From: Dactylis glomerata
Taxonomy: Eukaryota; Streptophyta; Magnoliopsida; Poales; Poaceae
DNA: 64,000 nt
Assembly: GCA_007115705.1 (NCBI GenBank)
Contig: QXEO01000464.1
Coordinates: forward strand, 3,975,404-4,039,403
Direction of reading: 5' to 3'
The notes below the pieces were generated by a model. The model ran no database searches. It was given only the letters and a program-made list of their open reading frames with translations, and was not told the origin of the DNA. This document shows positions 33,501 through 45,221 of this stretch, in pieces (position 1 is the first letter of the stretch; each line of letters begins with the position of its first letter). The translations under genes were made by a program, and so were the position numbers.

Positions 33501-36500
33501 ACCATCCCGACATTATAGCTGGTCAAGGAACTGTTGGCATGGAAATTGTTCGCCAGTTGAAAGGTCCACTACATGCAATATTTGTACCTGTGGGAGGTGG
33601 TGGATTAATTGCTGGAATTGCTGCCTATGTGAAAAGGGTCCGCCCAGAGGTTAGCTTTAAAACCTAGAAGTGGCTTTTCTATGGAAAGTCTCACATACAA
33701 CTAAGTTCTTAATAAATACCATCAAGTAAATGGCCCTTATTTTAAGTGTGTTTTGGAAGTTCAATTATATTTCATCCAATCACCTAATTGTGATCCTTTT
33801 CCGGATTGAACACAATACATTGAAGTACAATGTTCACATTCAGAGTGTCACTTTCTTGTATTTTGGTACAGGTAAAAATATTTGGAGTGGAGCCCTCGGA
33901 TGCAAATGCCATGGCATTGTCCTTGTGTCATGGTGAGAGGGTCATGTTAGAACATGTTGGAGGGTTTGCTGATGGTGTGGCTGTCAAAGTTGTAGGAGAG
34001 GAGACATTTCGCTTGTGCCGAGAACTTGTAGATGGCATTGTCATGGTCAGTCGAGATGCTATTTGTGCTTCAATAAAGGTGAGAGTGGTCAATTTATATG
34101 TCCATTTTGCCTTCATATGTTAAATGGATGAAGTATCCTGTTTTCACCTTAATTAAAGTTGCTCAACTACTTGAATTGAGCCCAGGCATGGCATGCACAA
34201 GAAATAAAGAAAAATAATTTCCACCTTCTTGCATAAGTATTCTGTGGTCCAATGGTCTGCCAATATAATCTAACAGCTGACTTTTCTAGTGGATAAGCGT
34301 GATAATAATGTGAATTATGTGATGCGGTAACCGCTATCTATCTTTTAGTTCTTGTTGTTGGTAGTTATGTTCATTAGCCTACCCCAACTTGTTTGGGACT
34401 AAAGGCTTTGTTGTTGTTGTTGTTGATAGTGATGTTCATTGTATTTTCCTTTATTTACTACACATATTTACTCTGTTGATAGTCATAAATATTTTGTTCT
34501 CTTCCAATCTTACTGCTGTCATGTTCTGGGCTATGCTACACAAATGTGGACGTTGTGTTTCTAATAATCTTATTCATACTGAGAATGTTTTTATTGTGGT
34601 TGCAGGATATGTTTGAGGAGGAAAGAAATATCCTTGAACCTGCTGGGGCCCTTTCCTTGGCAGGGGCTGAAGCTTACTGCAAATACTATGGTTTGAAAGG
34701 GGAAACAGTGGTTGCTATAGCTAGTGGAGCAAATATGAACTTTGATCGACTTAGAATAGTAACTGAGCTCGCTGACGTTGGTCGAAAACGAGAAGCGGTA
34801 CTAGCTACATTTTTGCCAGAGGAGCAGGGTAGTTTCAAAAAGTTTGCGGAACTGGTATGTCTCATGATTTTTCTATCAACACGTAATGGTTTATATTCTT
34901 TTTATTTTATGGTGACTTCTGTTCTGTAGGTTGGACGGATGAATATTACTGAATTCAAGTACAGATATGATTCTTATGGAAAACAAGCCCTTGTTCTGTA
35001 CAGGTACGCAACAACAACGCCAATTAAGTTCATGTTCTCTTTTGTACTGTTTATACTCCTTGTTTTTTCTAGAACCTTGATGGGCAGAAATTCTCTGACA
35101 GATAAGGTCAACTTCTTACATTCTCCTCTATGTGTTGGTTCTTTTGAATTTCAGTGTCGGCATCTATACTGATGACGAGCTTAGAGCAATGGTGGAACGC
35201 ATGGAATCTTCAAAACTTCAAACTGTGAACCTTACTGACAATGACTTGGCAAAAGATCACCTAAGATACTTTGTAAGTTTAATATGTTCCTGCCACGCTG
35301 ATAGGCTATAGCCATCAGCACAGTATTTTTATAATTATTAGACCAACACATAATTTTTGCCCCTAGCCAGTGATATTATGGTAATATCAAGGAGTACATG
35401 ATAAATAACCCGTGTGCAACATGCTAGGATTATTCGCAAACTATTGTAAACCAAAATAATATGAGTATATTTTAGCTGAATAAATATAACTAACTCTATT
35501 TTTTTCTATCTAAGCATCACTGATCATATAACGCTGCAAGCTTCATTAATTTCTTCTTAATATGTGCACCTGTTAAAGGTTTCTTATTATCACCCTTGTC
35601 TCTTCTCTGATACTTTGTCTTCTGAAAATTTTGGTCTAGTGTGGAGGAACTAGGTTTTTTCCACTAATTGTTTTTGAGACCATGCAGGGGAACTACCCTA
35701 CAATGCATTAAGAAGGGAAACAAACTGTACAGCACCAAGCACCGAACGCCCTTAGGCATGAAAGAACAACATGACGCAGAAGACCTAGGAAACTGTACAA
35801 AGAAAAGAAACCCCTAAAACAGCGCCATGATGACTTGAACCACCATTCTATCAATCAGCCTTATGCTACCAGAGATCCCAGGTCCTTTGCCCCGCCGAGA
35901 CACCACGTGGGGAAATTTTCCTTTATTGGCTCGACGAACATATTATCCCATTCTCATCAAAAGATGACTAGGTCTTCGATGGTGGGAGTGCACACCCAAA
36001 CCACCCACCAACTTAGCTAGGCTCTGTTCCTTGTGTATCACTAAGTAACTGTGCACGTGTAATCTTGTTGAAAATAAATGTCAATAGCAAGTTCCCCAAT
36101 CATTAGATTTCTTAAAAAGGTTTGTGATAAAATATTTGTGCAACTACAGAAACCGAAATTGATAAAGAATGTTTTGGTCAAATTTGCCCAGCTAGCAAAT
36201 TCATTCCTATTCTCGCTAATGCATCTCTGCTAGCAAGTGCAGGCTCGATATCAATTGTTCTAGTAATAATTTCCTCAGGTAATCAGTGCCTTCTTCTAAT
36301 TATTGCAATCCGTAGTCACACAGAAAATGTAGAAAATAAAAGGTACAAAATGTCCTTTAAAGGAGATGTACTCACTCCAATAGCTCTACTGCATTGTTTA
36401 GGTGAAACCAGGAGTTATCATCCTTAATAACAAATGAATCAACTTCTATTCCATAGGCAAAATTCCCTGAATATAGGTTACTGTAAAATAAATCAATAAT

Positions 36501-38939
36501 GGTGTATGTCATTATTACTGAGCTTCAGTATAATACGACACATACCTGTCCATAGCCCTCTTTGTTGCTAAATACTCTTATGCATCATTAATTCCTTCAA
36601 CCTCAGTACACCTTGACTGATTGAGTTAATGAAAATATCTGGCATCAGACAACTTAAACCTCTGACTATCCTGCAAGTTACAGGAATCCTTTGTCAGGAG
36701 TGGACCTTTTAGACTGAATTGAGTTACATATCCAGATGGCAAATAGTCAGGTAGTAATATTGAGTCAATATGAAAACCTACTTCAGATGGTGCAACATAG
36801 AGAATATAAAAGCAACGATAATTTCTTTCCGGAGCATATATATCTTTCAAGCGAGTAAGTTCAGATAGCAGCTCCCAAGATTGGTTTAGTGTGGTCGAAT
36901 TTGATCTCCACAATTTTTCCAGTGTGACTTTGCCGTAAATTGCAAAGCAGTGAGATTGTCAAATAACCAGCTGTTGAAATCCCCCAAAAACGGAAGAAAC
37001 AATTACACTGACAAATTGCACGGACAAAAAAAATCTTTTAGCTAAATGTGAAACCTATATGTCGCTAAGTATGAGAACTAAAATTGGAAGTGAGTACCAG
37101 ACACTAGTCACTGCAGCGAAGAATCACAGGAAGAACTCCAATTTGCATGATACATGAAGAAATCGAGAGGCTGGATCCATATAAATATAGTTGATGCAGA
37201 GCGGCGGGTACAGGGAACCTGGTGTCGGACGCAGGTGCAGAGGGGCAGTGTCCTCGCAACGGGCATGGCAGCGGCGCCCAGAAGACGGTGTCATGGAGGA
37301 CGGCAGCGTCCTGGAGCATGGCGCCATGACAGGGCGGTGACGTGGAGTCAGGCCACAGGCGTTGTAGCAGGGCGGAGGCGTCGTGGAGGACGCGCGGCAG
37401 CGTTCGAGGCATGGCGGTGGTATTGGTGATGGGCGGCGGAGTCGGGGACGGGTGGCGACGTTAGCGGGCGGCAGCACTGGGTCCTCTCCTGCGGTTAGCC
37501 GGTTATGGGATTGGGGAAAGTATGCTGTTTTTTTCATCGGAAAGAATGGTTGTTTGATTAGTGATTGGATTGTCCATCCTGCACTGTTTTAGCGCTAATG
37601 ACGGGGTGGTTTTGAAGCGTTGGATGATAATTTGATGACTACGATCTTTTGGTTTTGCCCCCTCTGTGCCTTTTTATATTGGTATAGAATGAGCAATATG
37701 AACAAGTACTGAAGGTCATACTCCTAGGAAATATGTATATGTTCTTAATATATGATCAAGGGTGGTTCCATTTGAAATGTTTCTTTAGTTATACTTAAAT
37801 ATGTCGGTAAAGAAAATTGGAGGATAGATTAGTTTTTGTTTTACAGAGAGGAAACATTAGTTATGTTGCAAGCATCTGCATAAAACTACTGCAGCAGTAA
37901 GTACGCACTTTTACGGTGCTGCAAGTGTTCAACAGATCGAACATATTATCCCTAGTTTCTCCCTCCCTGTACTTCGGATCACACTGACGTTGGAGTTGCA
38001 GTTTGATAGTATTAGTTTGCCAGTACAATCACCTTTAATAAAAATATACTACGTCTGTTCCAAAATATAAGACGTTTTAGCCTTTATCTGACACTATGTG
38101 TCTAGACATGTTTTAGTGTGTAGGTCGGAAGCAAAATGAGTGAACATACGCACTAAAAAACATCTAGATACATGTGTGTCAGAAAAAAGCTAAAACATCA
38201 TATATTTTGGAACGGAGGGAGTAGAAGGCATAGAATGATCGTGTTCATTTTGTATACCTCAAGGATTGAATTAGCCTATTCTAGTACTTCTAATTTTCAT
38301 TTGGCGAAATGTATTTGTTTTCTTGGACTAAAATTATGTAAAATATGATGTTGGATGACCTTATTATTTTTTTCTTTTCTACAAATTTTCAGATTGGAGG
38401 CAGGTCAGAAGTAAAGGATGAACTTGTTTACCGGTTCATTTTCCCAGAAAGGCCCGGTACTCTTATGAAATTTTTGGATGCATTAAGCCCCCGTTGGAAT
38501 ATTAGCCTTTTCCATTACCGTGCACAGGTATGTGATGTTATGTCAGTAGCCTCCTTATGATGGTGGCCTTCTAAGCCATCTCATACATCTCACAATATCA
38601 TCTCATTGCCACCAACCTTGAAAGGTGGGAAATGAATGAAAATATGTCTAATTAAATGAGCGATAACACTGTTTCGGGCACAGACAATAGTTGCATTAGT
38701 GTGGCAAACAATGCAAAACTATCCTTTTCCGATAGTCGATAAGAGATGCAAATTTACAGATTCAGTGAGTTAATTCTCTTTGGCAGGGTGAAACTGGAGC
38801 AAACGTACTGGTTGGCATACAAGTACCACCGGAGGACCTCGATGAATTCAGGAGTCGTGCTGACTATCTTGGGTATGAATACATGTCCGAGACGGACAAT
38901 GAGATCTATAATCTACTATTGCGCAACCCCAAGGTCTGA
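30537..38939 (+). CDS. Threonine dehydratase (threonine deaminase), biosynthetic, plastidial
   Basis: The nine exons I can join are 30537-30980, 33103-33282, 33380-33649, 33872-34078, 34606-34854, 34930-35003, 35155-35272, 38393-38527 and 38787-38939, all with GT-AG borders and consistent phase. They give 609 residues, close to the 592 of Arabidopsis OMR1. The enzyme converts threonine to 2-oxobutanoate and ammonia, the first committed step of isoleucine synthesis, in plastids. Residues 1 to about 90 are Ala/Ser-rich, as in a transit peptide. The PLP lysine motif [10 protein letters not shown] opens exon 2. SSAGNHAQG and the phosphate-binding GGGGLIAG loop follow in exons 2-3, and [13 protein letters not shown] and [11 protein letters not shown] in exon 5. 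Exons 5-9 carry two ACT-like regulatory domains ([37 protein letters not shown]) that bind isoleucine and valine in the family. No frameshift or stop is seen. Promoter DNA holds a MITE and a poly-C tract. Introns 1, 4 and 7 contain insertions. Confidence 0.95.
30981..31976 (+). other. Intron 1 of threonine dehydratase, proximal part
   Basis: Noncoding intron sequence beginning GTAATC. No element is recognised before the captured exon at 31983. Confidence 0.5.
31983..32252 (-). pseudogene. Captured exon 1 of an RGLG-type RING/copine E3 ligase gene
   Basis: A GC-rich 270-bp block in intron 1 reads on the minus strand as a continuous 90-codon exon: [20 protein letters not shown], a Tyr/Pro/Gln-rich stretch ([20 protein letters not shown]), then [17 protein letters not shown], followed by GTATGC at 31982-31977 as a splice donor. 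RGLG ubiquitin ligases begin MGG/MGGG (myristoylated), continue Gly/Tyr/Pro-rich, and reach (D)RKYSRIADNY before the copine-like domain. Here the expected ATG is AAG (32252-32250). No downstream exons are seen, so this is a non-coding gene fragment, probably moved by a transposon. Family assignment is from remembered motifs. Confidence 0.6.
32545..33102 (+). other. Intron 1 of threonine dehydratase, distal part
   Basis: Noncoding up to the acceptor TTCCTGTATAG at 33102. Nothing else is recognised. Confidence 0.5.
34376..34426 (+). mobile_element. 5'-truncated LINE/SINE 3' tail in intron 4
   Basis: A 51-bp insert (CCCCAACTTGTTTGGGACTA then AAGGCTTTG and TTG repeats) is flanked by 14-bp direct repeats TAGTTATGTTCATT (34362-34375) and TAGTGATGTTCATT (34427-34440). 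A GTTTGGGACTAAGGCTTTGTTG-like end with TTG repeats is known at the 3' ends of grass SINE/LINE families. The long, variable target duplication fits target-primed retroposition. Confidence 0.7.
35650..36030 (-). mobile_element. LINE-like 3' remnant (inverted)
   Basis: On the minus strand the sequence runs through TTTCTTTGTACAGTTTCCTA and TGTTTCCCTTCTTAATGCAT to a CCTGCATGGTCTCAAAAA-type end, like 3' ends of grass LINEs (TTAATGaAATGG...CCTGCATxxxTTCGAAAAA). No LINE protein remains. Confidence 0.35.
36626..37537 (-). pseudogene. Unrecognised gene fragment in intron 7
   Basis: On the minus strand a GC-rich 5' part (37537-37104) is followed by an AT-richer frame (36913-36626). The latter includes [20 protein letters not shown] and [14 protein letters not shown], which looks like real protein sequence, then diffuses and stops. 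I do not recognise the family. It could be a captured, partly spliced gene fragment or chance. Confidence 0.3.
38049..38221. mobile_element. Stowaway MITE (173 bp) in intron 7
   Basis: The left end CTACGTCTGTTCCAAAATAT is a slightly decayed complement of the right end ATATTTTGGAACGGAGGGAG. TA flanks both sides (38047-38048 and 38222-38223). Internal arms (AGACGTTTTAGC with GCTAAAACATC) also pair. Confidence 0.85.
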
Positions 38940-39392
38940 TGCGGCTAACTCTCACCAATCCAACCAACGGGGGATCTCCCTTTCTTCCACAAATTGGTGA
39001 GGCTTACAAAGGAAAACTCTTCTGTAGGTAGGATTGTTAGTGTGGTTTGCTTTCTCGTGTTGGAATAAAACCCCTCTGCTTGTAAGATCTATTTACATAG
39101 TTGTCATTTGTCGACATGTTCTTTTTGCTGTAGTAATGTCTAGTGTACGCGCTCTGTGCTTCTGGAACTAAATATCTCAGTTGTAAGCTTGTAAGGCGCC
39201 AAGAATTCCAGAATAATATAATTATAGTAATAATATTGTTGATGATGCAATCCAAATATCGTCGAGTTGAATCGCTCTTGATAATCGTTTGATGGCTTAC
39301 ATTAGCAGCTTGGAAAGTAAAGTAAACATTTGCATTGAGCAGACTTATAAATTATAATACCTCCGATTTGCTTTTGTTGATCACTCGCATGG
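38940..39392. other. 3' flank of threonine dehydratase
   Basis: Probable 3' UTR and downstream DNA up to the MULE target site. No other feature is seen. Confidence 0.5.
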
Positions 39393-39610
39393 GAGTTAAT
39401 GACGCAAAGCTATCACATTTGAGGCTAACGTGTCTGGAAACTACCAACTTAGGGCATTTTGACACTTAACTACCTCTTTTGAGGCTAGGTTGCGACGTGG
39501 AGCACTGATTGCTTCTGTTTAGTAGTTTAACACGTTTTCTGACTACTGGGACCCACACGTCAGCTCCACGTGTCAACGGCGGACGGCGAAGCACTCACGG
39601 CCGTTAGGGC
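39393..39610 (+). repeat. MULE left terminal inverted repeat
   Basis: 218 bp, GAGTTAATGACGCAAAGCT through GGCCGTTAGGGC. It ends about 70 bp before the transposase ATG and therefore probably contains its promoter. Confidence 0.95.
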
Positions 39611-39678
39611 TGGTTAGGTCTCGTTCCGACCGCACCCCGTTTCAGTCAAGCCACTCTATCCCGCCTTTGCTCGTGTCC

Positions 39679-42600
39679 ATGGCGACTGGAGGTGGCGGCG
39701 CCGGGGTGGAGGGGGACGGCGGAGGTCTCCTCGGAGGACGCCTGCGTTTCCAGTGGCAAGTGTTGTTCGGGCCGGGCTTCAACATGGGCTGCGTCAATTT
39801 GGACTCGGAGGAGGAGCAGGCGTCCATGGCGATGGAGGAAATGTCGCCGGAGGAGCCGTTCGCGCAACCGCCATCTCCCTCCTCGCAGTTTGCGTGCTCG
39901 CTGGCGCTCAACACCCAGATGGAGGACCCGCTTAGTCGCCTACCGGGTAAGATTTCCCCTCTGTCTGAATTTTGGGAACGAGTTGATCTAGGGTTTATTC
40001 GATTTCTGTGCAATTAGTGATGAACAAATGTTTGTGATGTAAAATTAGGCCGTCTGATGACATGTGGGAGCTATATTTTCAATTCGATGGTGTTAAGTTT
40101 GTGCAAGTCAGTATGGCCCGTAGTGACATTAGATATCTGAAATTACTGTCTGTCATTGAGAAGGAAGGATACGGCATGTGTGATTCAATGTACTATGTAA
40201 AGGAAGAAGGGGAGGGACTCAATGGCCTAGATTTGATTGATAGCAATTTGAAGGTGGAAGAAATGGTTAGGAAGTATGAGCCTGTTAGAAAATTGGTGGT
40301 GACAGTGATGAGGGACAAGAGGAAGCAAGCTATTGTAGTTTCTCCAGTGAAGCCACATGTGAGAGAACCATCACCTGATCATGAGCAAGTGCAAGGTTAT
40401 TTTGAGACCCAGGACAGTGTGTACTGGCAGCCTTGGCAGACACAAACTGACGAGAATGGATGGCCAGAAGAAAATGCACAAGAGGCAGAAGAAGAAGATG
40501 AAGGAGAAGCATCTGATGGCAGTGACAGTTTCTGGTATCCATGCAAGTATGACTATGTGTTGCTGATGAAATGAGGAGAAAAGAGGCAGAGGGACTGAAG
40601 CAGACTATTGCTGAGATGAAAAGGAAGAGAGCTGATCCATTGGAGCACTGTGAGGGTGAGATAGATGTGGAAGACATATTTGACACTCCATCTGCTACTT
40701 ATGAAGATATACTGTCAGAGAAGCCAGTGAAGAAGAAACCCAAGAGGCAGGGCCCTACTCTGAGATCACACTCCCAAGTAGAACAACCTCTTAAGCATGA
40801 ATGGGCTCCATCTGATGAAGAAGATGGCCTAGATTTTCTTGCAGAGGATGATGATGATGGCCATGAGCCTCTTCCATTTTTTATTCCAAAGGGAAGAAAG
40901 AGTAGGGCAAAGAAACAACCACAGAGGATATGGTATGATGAAAAGAGGCAAAATCCTGAGCAACAATTCATGCTGAAACTTTGCTTCAAGGATGTGTACC
41001 AGTTTAGGGAGGCACTGGCAAGGCTGCATATAACTCAGGTTAGGAATTTCCACTACCACAGAAACACACCTGACAGAATAATTGTTTGGTGCAAGGAGGA
41101 CAGAAAGGAGAAGTATAACTGTCAGTTTTACATGTCAGCTGCCAAGATCAAGAATGAGAACACATTCTGCATAAAGAAGATGCATCTGGAGCACTCTTGT
41201 CCTACGGAACCTGCAGATACCAGAGTGAATACAAGGTGGCTAAGCAATGCATATGTAGACAAATTCAGATCAGATCCCAACACTTGCATCACAACCCTTG
41301 TTGACAAGGCCAAGACGGATTTTGGTGTTGATGTCCCTAAGAGGATGGCATATAGAGCTAGGACTAGAGCAAGGAACATTGTGATGGGAGATCACAAGAA
41401 GCAGTGCCATAGATTAAGGGATTATCTGCAGACTGTTATTGACAGAAACCCTGGATCAAGGTGCATAGTGACCACTGTGACTGGACCCACTGAAGATGAG
41501 ATGGAGGCAATCAAGAAAGGGCAGCAGATATTCATCAGTCAGCAGCCAAGGTTTCATGGCCTTTTCTTCTGTGTAAATGCTGCAAAGCAAGGTTTCCTTG
41601 ATGGATGTAGACCATTCCTTGGCTTGGATGGTTGCTTCATCAAGTTAACCACTAGAGCTCAGATATTGGCAGCAACAGGCAGGGATGGAAACAATAACAT
41701 ATATCCAGTTGCATGGGCTGTTGTTGCAAAGGAAGACACAAAAAATTGGCAGTGGTTTTTGGAGCAGCTAAAAGAGGCTCTAGGTGGTGAGCAGAGCAAA
41801 TTTGGTTATTACACCATAATGTCAGATAGGCAGAAGGGTCTACTGAAAGCAATTAGCACCATATTTCCAAATTTTCCTCAAAGGTACTGCCTTAGGCACA
41901 TTTATGCCAACTTCCAGACAGCTGGCTTCAGGGGAGAAGATCTGAAGAAATGCATCTTACTCTTACACAAAAGCTGGTTTTGATTTGGCAATGGAAGAGC
42001 TGAAGAAACAATCTGAGCCAGCTTGGGCATGGCTCACAAAGATACCAGTGCAAACATGGGCAAGATGGGCCATGGACACAAACTGCAAGACAGATTTAGT
42101 AGTTAACAACCTAAGTGAGGTATTCAATAGATATATTCTAGATGTGAGGAACAAACCAATTGTTACCATACTGACAGGAATATATGACAAGCAAATGGTC
42201 AGATTTGATGGAAAGAGAAAAGGAGGACAGATAGCTGGCTGGGAAATCACTCCTTATTATGCAGAAAAGCTAGAAATGATGAAGACTTTCTCTAGGAAAT
42301 GTACTGCAGTAAGGGCAGATGTTGGGCTCTGGCAAGTGAAGAGTGGTGAGCACACATATGAGGTCAACTTGGACAACAAAACTTGTGCCTGCAGGAAATG
42401 GGATCTATCTGGCTTACCATGCAATCATGCTGTAAGTGCTATCTACAAAGCAAGGTTGCATCCAGAGGATTTTGTTTCAGAGTTCTACAAGAAGCCAATG
42501 TACATGAACAGCTACAATCCAGTGTTTTATCCTATGCCACAGGAACATGGCTGGACCAAGACAGATACAGAAGACATAATGCCTCTAGGGTTCAAGGACC

Positions 42601-43212
42601 ATCAGAAGGGAAGAAAGCAGGAGAAGAGAAGGAAGGGGAAGTTTGAGGTTCCTAAACCAAAAGATACATCTAGGATGGCAACTATTACTTGTGGCAACTG
42701 CAACCAACAAGGCCACAAATGGACAAGTTGCTCACAGCCTCTCAGGCCTGATCTAGTAATTAGGAAGCAAAACCACAAGGTCAACTACTTGTAGTATTTC
42801 ATTTATTTTCCATGCATGAAGTTATGTCTTCCTTTTCTAGTTCATTCCAGTGAATTTGCAGTCAACTAGAAGAATGCCAGATGAACCTTCTTCCTCTGCA
42901 GCTGCTACACCAGCTTCATCTTCTTCTGCACCAGGACCAAATGCAACTCCACCACCACCAAGTGCAGCTGGGGGTCCAAGTCCCAGATATGCTCCAGCTC
43001 TAGGTCCCAGTTATACTGCAGCTCCAGGTCCCAGTTATGCTCCAGCTCCAGGTCCGAGATATGCTCCAGGTCCCATTTATGCTCCAGCTCCAGGGCAAAG
43101 GGGTTTCATGTCCTACTTGAATGCTGGGGCTAATGCATCAGCTGGAAGAGATGCAGCTGTTCCTCCCCTTGATACATCAAGGCTTTGTGGTCCAAGTGAT
43201 GATGCATTGTAG
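39679..43212 (+). pseudogene. mudrA-like transposase gene with two frameshifts
   Basis: A first exon (39679-39946, donor GTAAGA) precedes a PB1-like region (from about 40050: LYFQFDGVKFVQVSM) and an acidic linker. Near 40556 an extra GT-type indel shifts the frame to the long central part (40571 on). This carries the FAR1/MuDR DNA-binding domain (LCFKDVYQFREAL ... CQFYMSAAK ... HSCP), then the MULE DDE domain (FLGLDGCFIKLTTRAQ, first Asp near 41627; IMSDRQKGL, second Asp near 41823; YCLRHIYANF). A second frameshift near 41953 moves the frame to ASYSYTKAGFDLAMEE. Next come a SWIM finger (CACRKWDLSGLPCNHA, about 42387-42433) and a CCHC knuckle (CGNCNQQGHKWTSC, 42690-42731). A small intron (about 42780-42840) leads to a Pro-rich tail with YAPAPGP repeats ending at 43212. 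The domain order is complete but the two shifts should inactivate it. Confidence 0.9.
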
Positions 43213-43487
43213 ATGCCAGTTTACATGTGTAATAGAGGTAGGCAGTGAAACTTTGTGCAAACTGCTGGTGGTGTCATTTTGGCTGGGGCAAAAGAAGTTG
43301 CCAGTCAAACTATGTGAAATGTATTGCAGTGTTGCTGTCATTTTGGCTGGGGCAAAAGTAGTTGCCAGTGTTGTAATCATCTGACTTTGGATGATTCTTT
43401 TGTGTCAAAACAATATATTATGACATGCTTTGGATGATTCTCTTATATTGGATGAGTATTTTGTGTCAAAACATGCATATATTGAGA

Positions 43488-43973
43488 TATGGTTAGGTCT
43501 CGGCATCGTCTCGAGACAATGTCGACAAACCCTAACCATGCATCTTTTAAAATGGTAAGGTCTCGGCATCGTCTCGAGACAATGTCGACACCTATCCATG
43601 CATATTTTAATATGGTAAGGTCTCGGCATCGTCTCGAGACAATGTCGACACCTAACCACTTCACCTTTTAATATGGTAAGGTCTCGGCATCGTCTCGAGA
43701 CAATGTCGACACCTAACCACTTCACCTTTTAATATGGTAAGGTCTTGGCATTGTCTCGAGACAATGTCGACAAACCCTAACCATGCATATTTTAAGATGG
43801 TAAGGTCTCGGCATCGTCTCGAGACAATGTCGACACCTAACCGCTTCACCTTTTAATATGGTAAGGTCTCGGCATCATCTCGAGACAATGTCGACACCTA
43901 ACCACTTCACCTTTTAATATGGTAAGGTCTCGGCATCTTCTCGAGACAATGTCGACAAACCCTAAACCCTAAA
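43488..43973. repeat. Eight-copy palindromic tandem array inside the MULE
   Basis: Units of about 60-64 bp each contain GTCTCGAGACAATGTCGACA and start ATGGTAAGGTCTCGGCAT. The core forms a 26-nt imperfect palindrome centred on CTCGAG. In unit 5 CATTGTCTCGAGACAATG is a perfect 18-nt palindrome. Two spacer types alternate (AAACCCTAACCATGCAT and CCTAACCACTTCACC). The last unit runs into AAACCCTAAACCCTAAA. The array lies between the 3' ends of the two convergent genes. Confidence 0.95.
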
Positions 43974-44195
43974 AAACTATGTTTTAATAACAACAACTAT
44001 CCAAACAAGACATCATCTCACAACATGGTTAAATAGCACCATATAAGGTCTGAATAATAGCAAATACATGGTTCACCAGAATTACAATCCACTAATAGCA
44101 AATACATAGACACAAATTTAACATTATTACACTTGCAAATCTGAGCAAATTCATTACATACCAAGGTGCACATCACCTTTTTAACACTGAAACAC

Positions 44196-45107
44196 TCACT
44201 CCTCTGAGGCAATTGCTATGATCTTCCTCATCTTGGCCCTGGTGCCTTCCTTCTGGTCAAGCATATCTGCAATGATGAACTCTAGCTTTCTCTTTTGAGC
44301 CTTCAACTCGTCCTTCTCCTTCTTCATCATGTCCCTATCCTTCTCTGCCCTAATTCTCAGAACTTTGTGCATGTTAGAATGGTGTGCATCAATGAGTTTC
44401 TTCTGCTCCAGTTCTGCCCTTGCATCTATCAGAGACTGTTCTGCCTTGGCCTTCATAGCAAGTAAGACCAGCTTCTCACCCACAATAGTCTCCAGTTCAT
44501 CTTGTGCCATCTTCAGATCCTTCTGCAACAACCTTATCTCATGGTGGTGGTTGAACTTCTGTTCCAGATGCTGCAGAGCATCCTTAGTTCTACCATGCTT
44601 TTGTTCACCATGCATTTCCCATAGTCTTCCTAATGCTTTCTGCAAGCTTCTAGGCCATGGTTCATCTACCCACTTCACATAATCACATCGAGGCCCTTCC
44701 TACAGAAATCAAGCCAAACTATCTTCAGCAAAAAAACACACCTGAATAAGGATTGTACTTCTACACAATTTAATTACAGCAAAAAAAACACACCTGAATA
44801 TCACAGCCAAGAAACCTCCTGCCAGTGCACCATCCCTCGAAAGCTACAAATCTCCCGGCTACTTTGCGACATTTGCAGCGAGTAGCTGGTAATCCATCAT
44901 CTGACCCGCAGTACTCAGAGTCATAGATGGTATTCAGTGCCTAAACATTGCATTGGATTTCAATCAGGCAAGATCTTATCTAGCTTTTCCCAAAATCCCC
45001 CAAATAGATATCTCAAACCTAGATTTCAGAGGCAGAGAACTCACATCAGATTTGGAATCGGAGCTCGCGTAGCCTGATGACTCCTCACCATCACCCCAGG
45101 AGACCAT
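44196..45107 (-). CDS. GRF-type zinc finger / coiled-coil protein carried by the MULE
   Basis: Three exons join with GT-AG borders in phase: 45107-45045 (MVSWGDGEESSGYASSDSKS, then D), 44940-44794, and 44699-44196, giving 237 residues. Residues about 42-82 form a GRF zinc finger (RCKCRK, WCTGRRFLGC, RCDYVKWVD), a fold that binds nucleic acid in other proteins. Residues about 105-225 are charged and heptad-like (EIRLLQKDLKMAQDELETIV; KDRDMMKKEKDELKAQKRKL), predicting a long coiled coil, followed by a short end (IIAIASEE). The first exon lies just inside the right TIR and transcription would run toward the transposase gene. No stop or frameshift is seen, unlike the transposase. Plant genomes have many GRF/coiled-coil genes of unknown role. 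A role in transposition or as a passenger is inference. Confidence 0.85.
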
Positions 45108-45221
45108 CTCTCCTCCACCGACGGCGGCTAGCTCCAAGCAGAGGCGGCGGCGAGAAGAGCGAGGGGGAAGAGAGTGAGCTGGGAGAGAGGAGTGACCTCC
45201 ACAGGAGTTTTATTTGGTGCT

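Larger units (their letters stand above)
35273..38392 (+). other. Large intron 7 of threonine dehydratase (3.1 kb)
   Basis: The intron is far longer than its neighbours and contains a LINE-like remnant, a possible minus-strand gene fragment (36626-37537) and a Stowaway MITE. The borders GTAAGT (35273) and TTTTCAG (38392) are canonical, so it is probably still spliced. Confidence 0.8.

Noticed and set aside
43405..43849. Minus- and plus-strand frames with repeated VDIVSRRCRDLT-type or RSRHRLETMST motifs
   Set aside because: They are translations of the tandem palindromic array in several frames. The repetition is DNA-level, not protein-level.
43955..43975. Telomere-like AAACCCTAAACCCTAAA
   Set aside because: Only about two and a half units, at the end of a MULE-internal array. 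This is not an interstitial telomere block.
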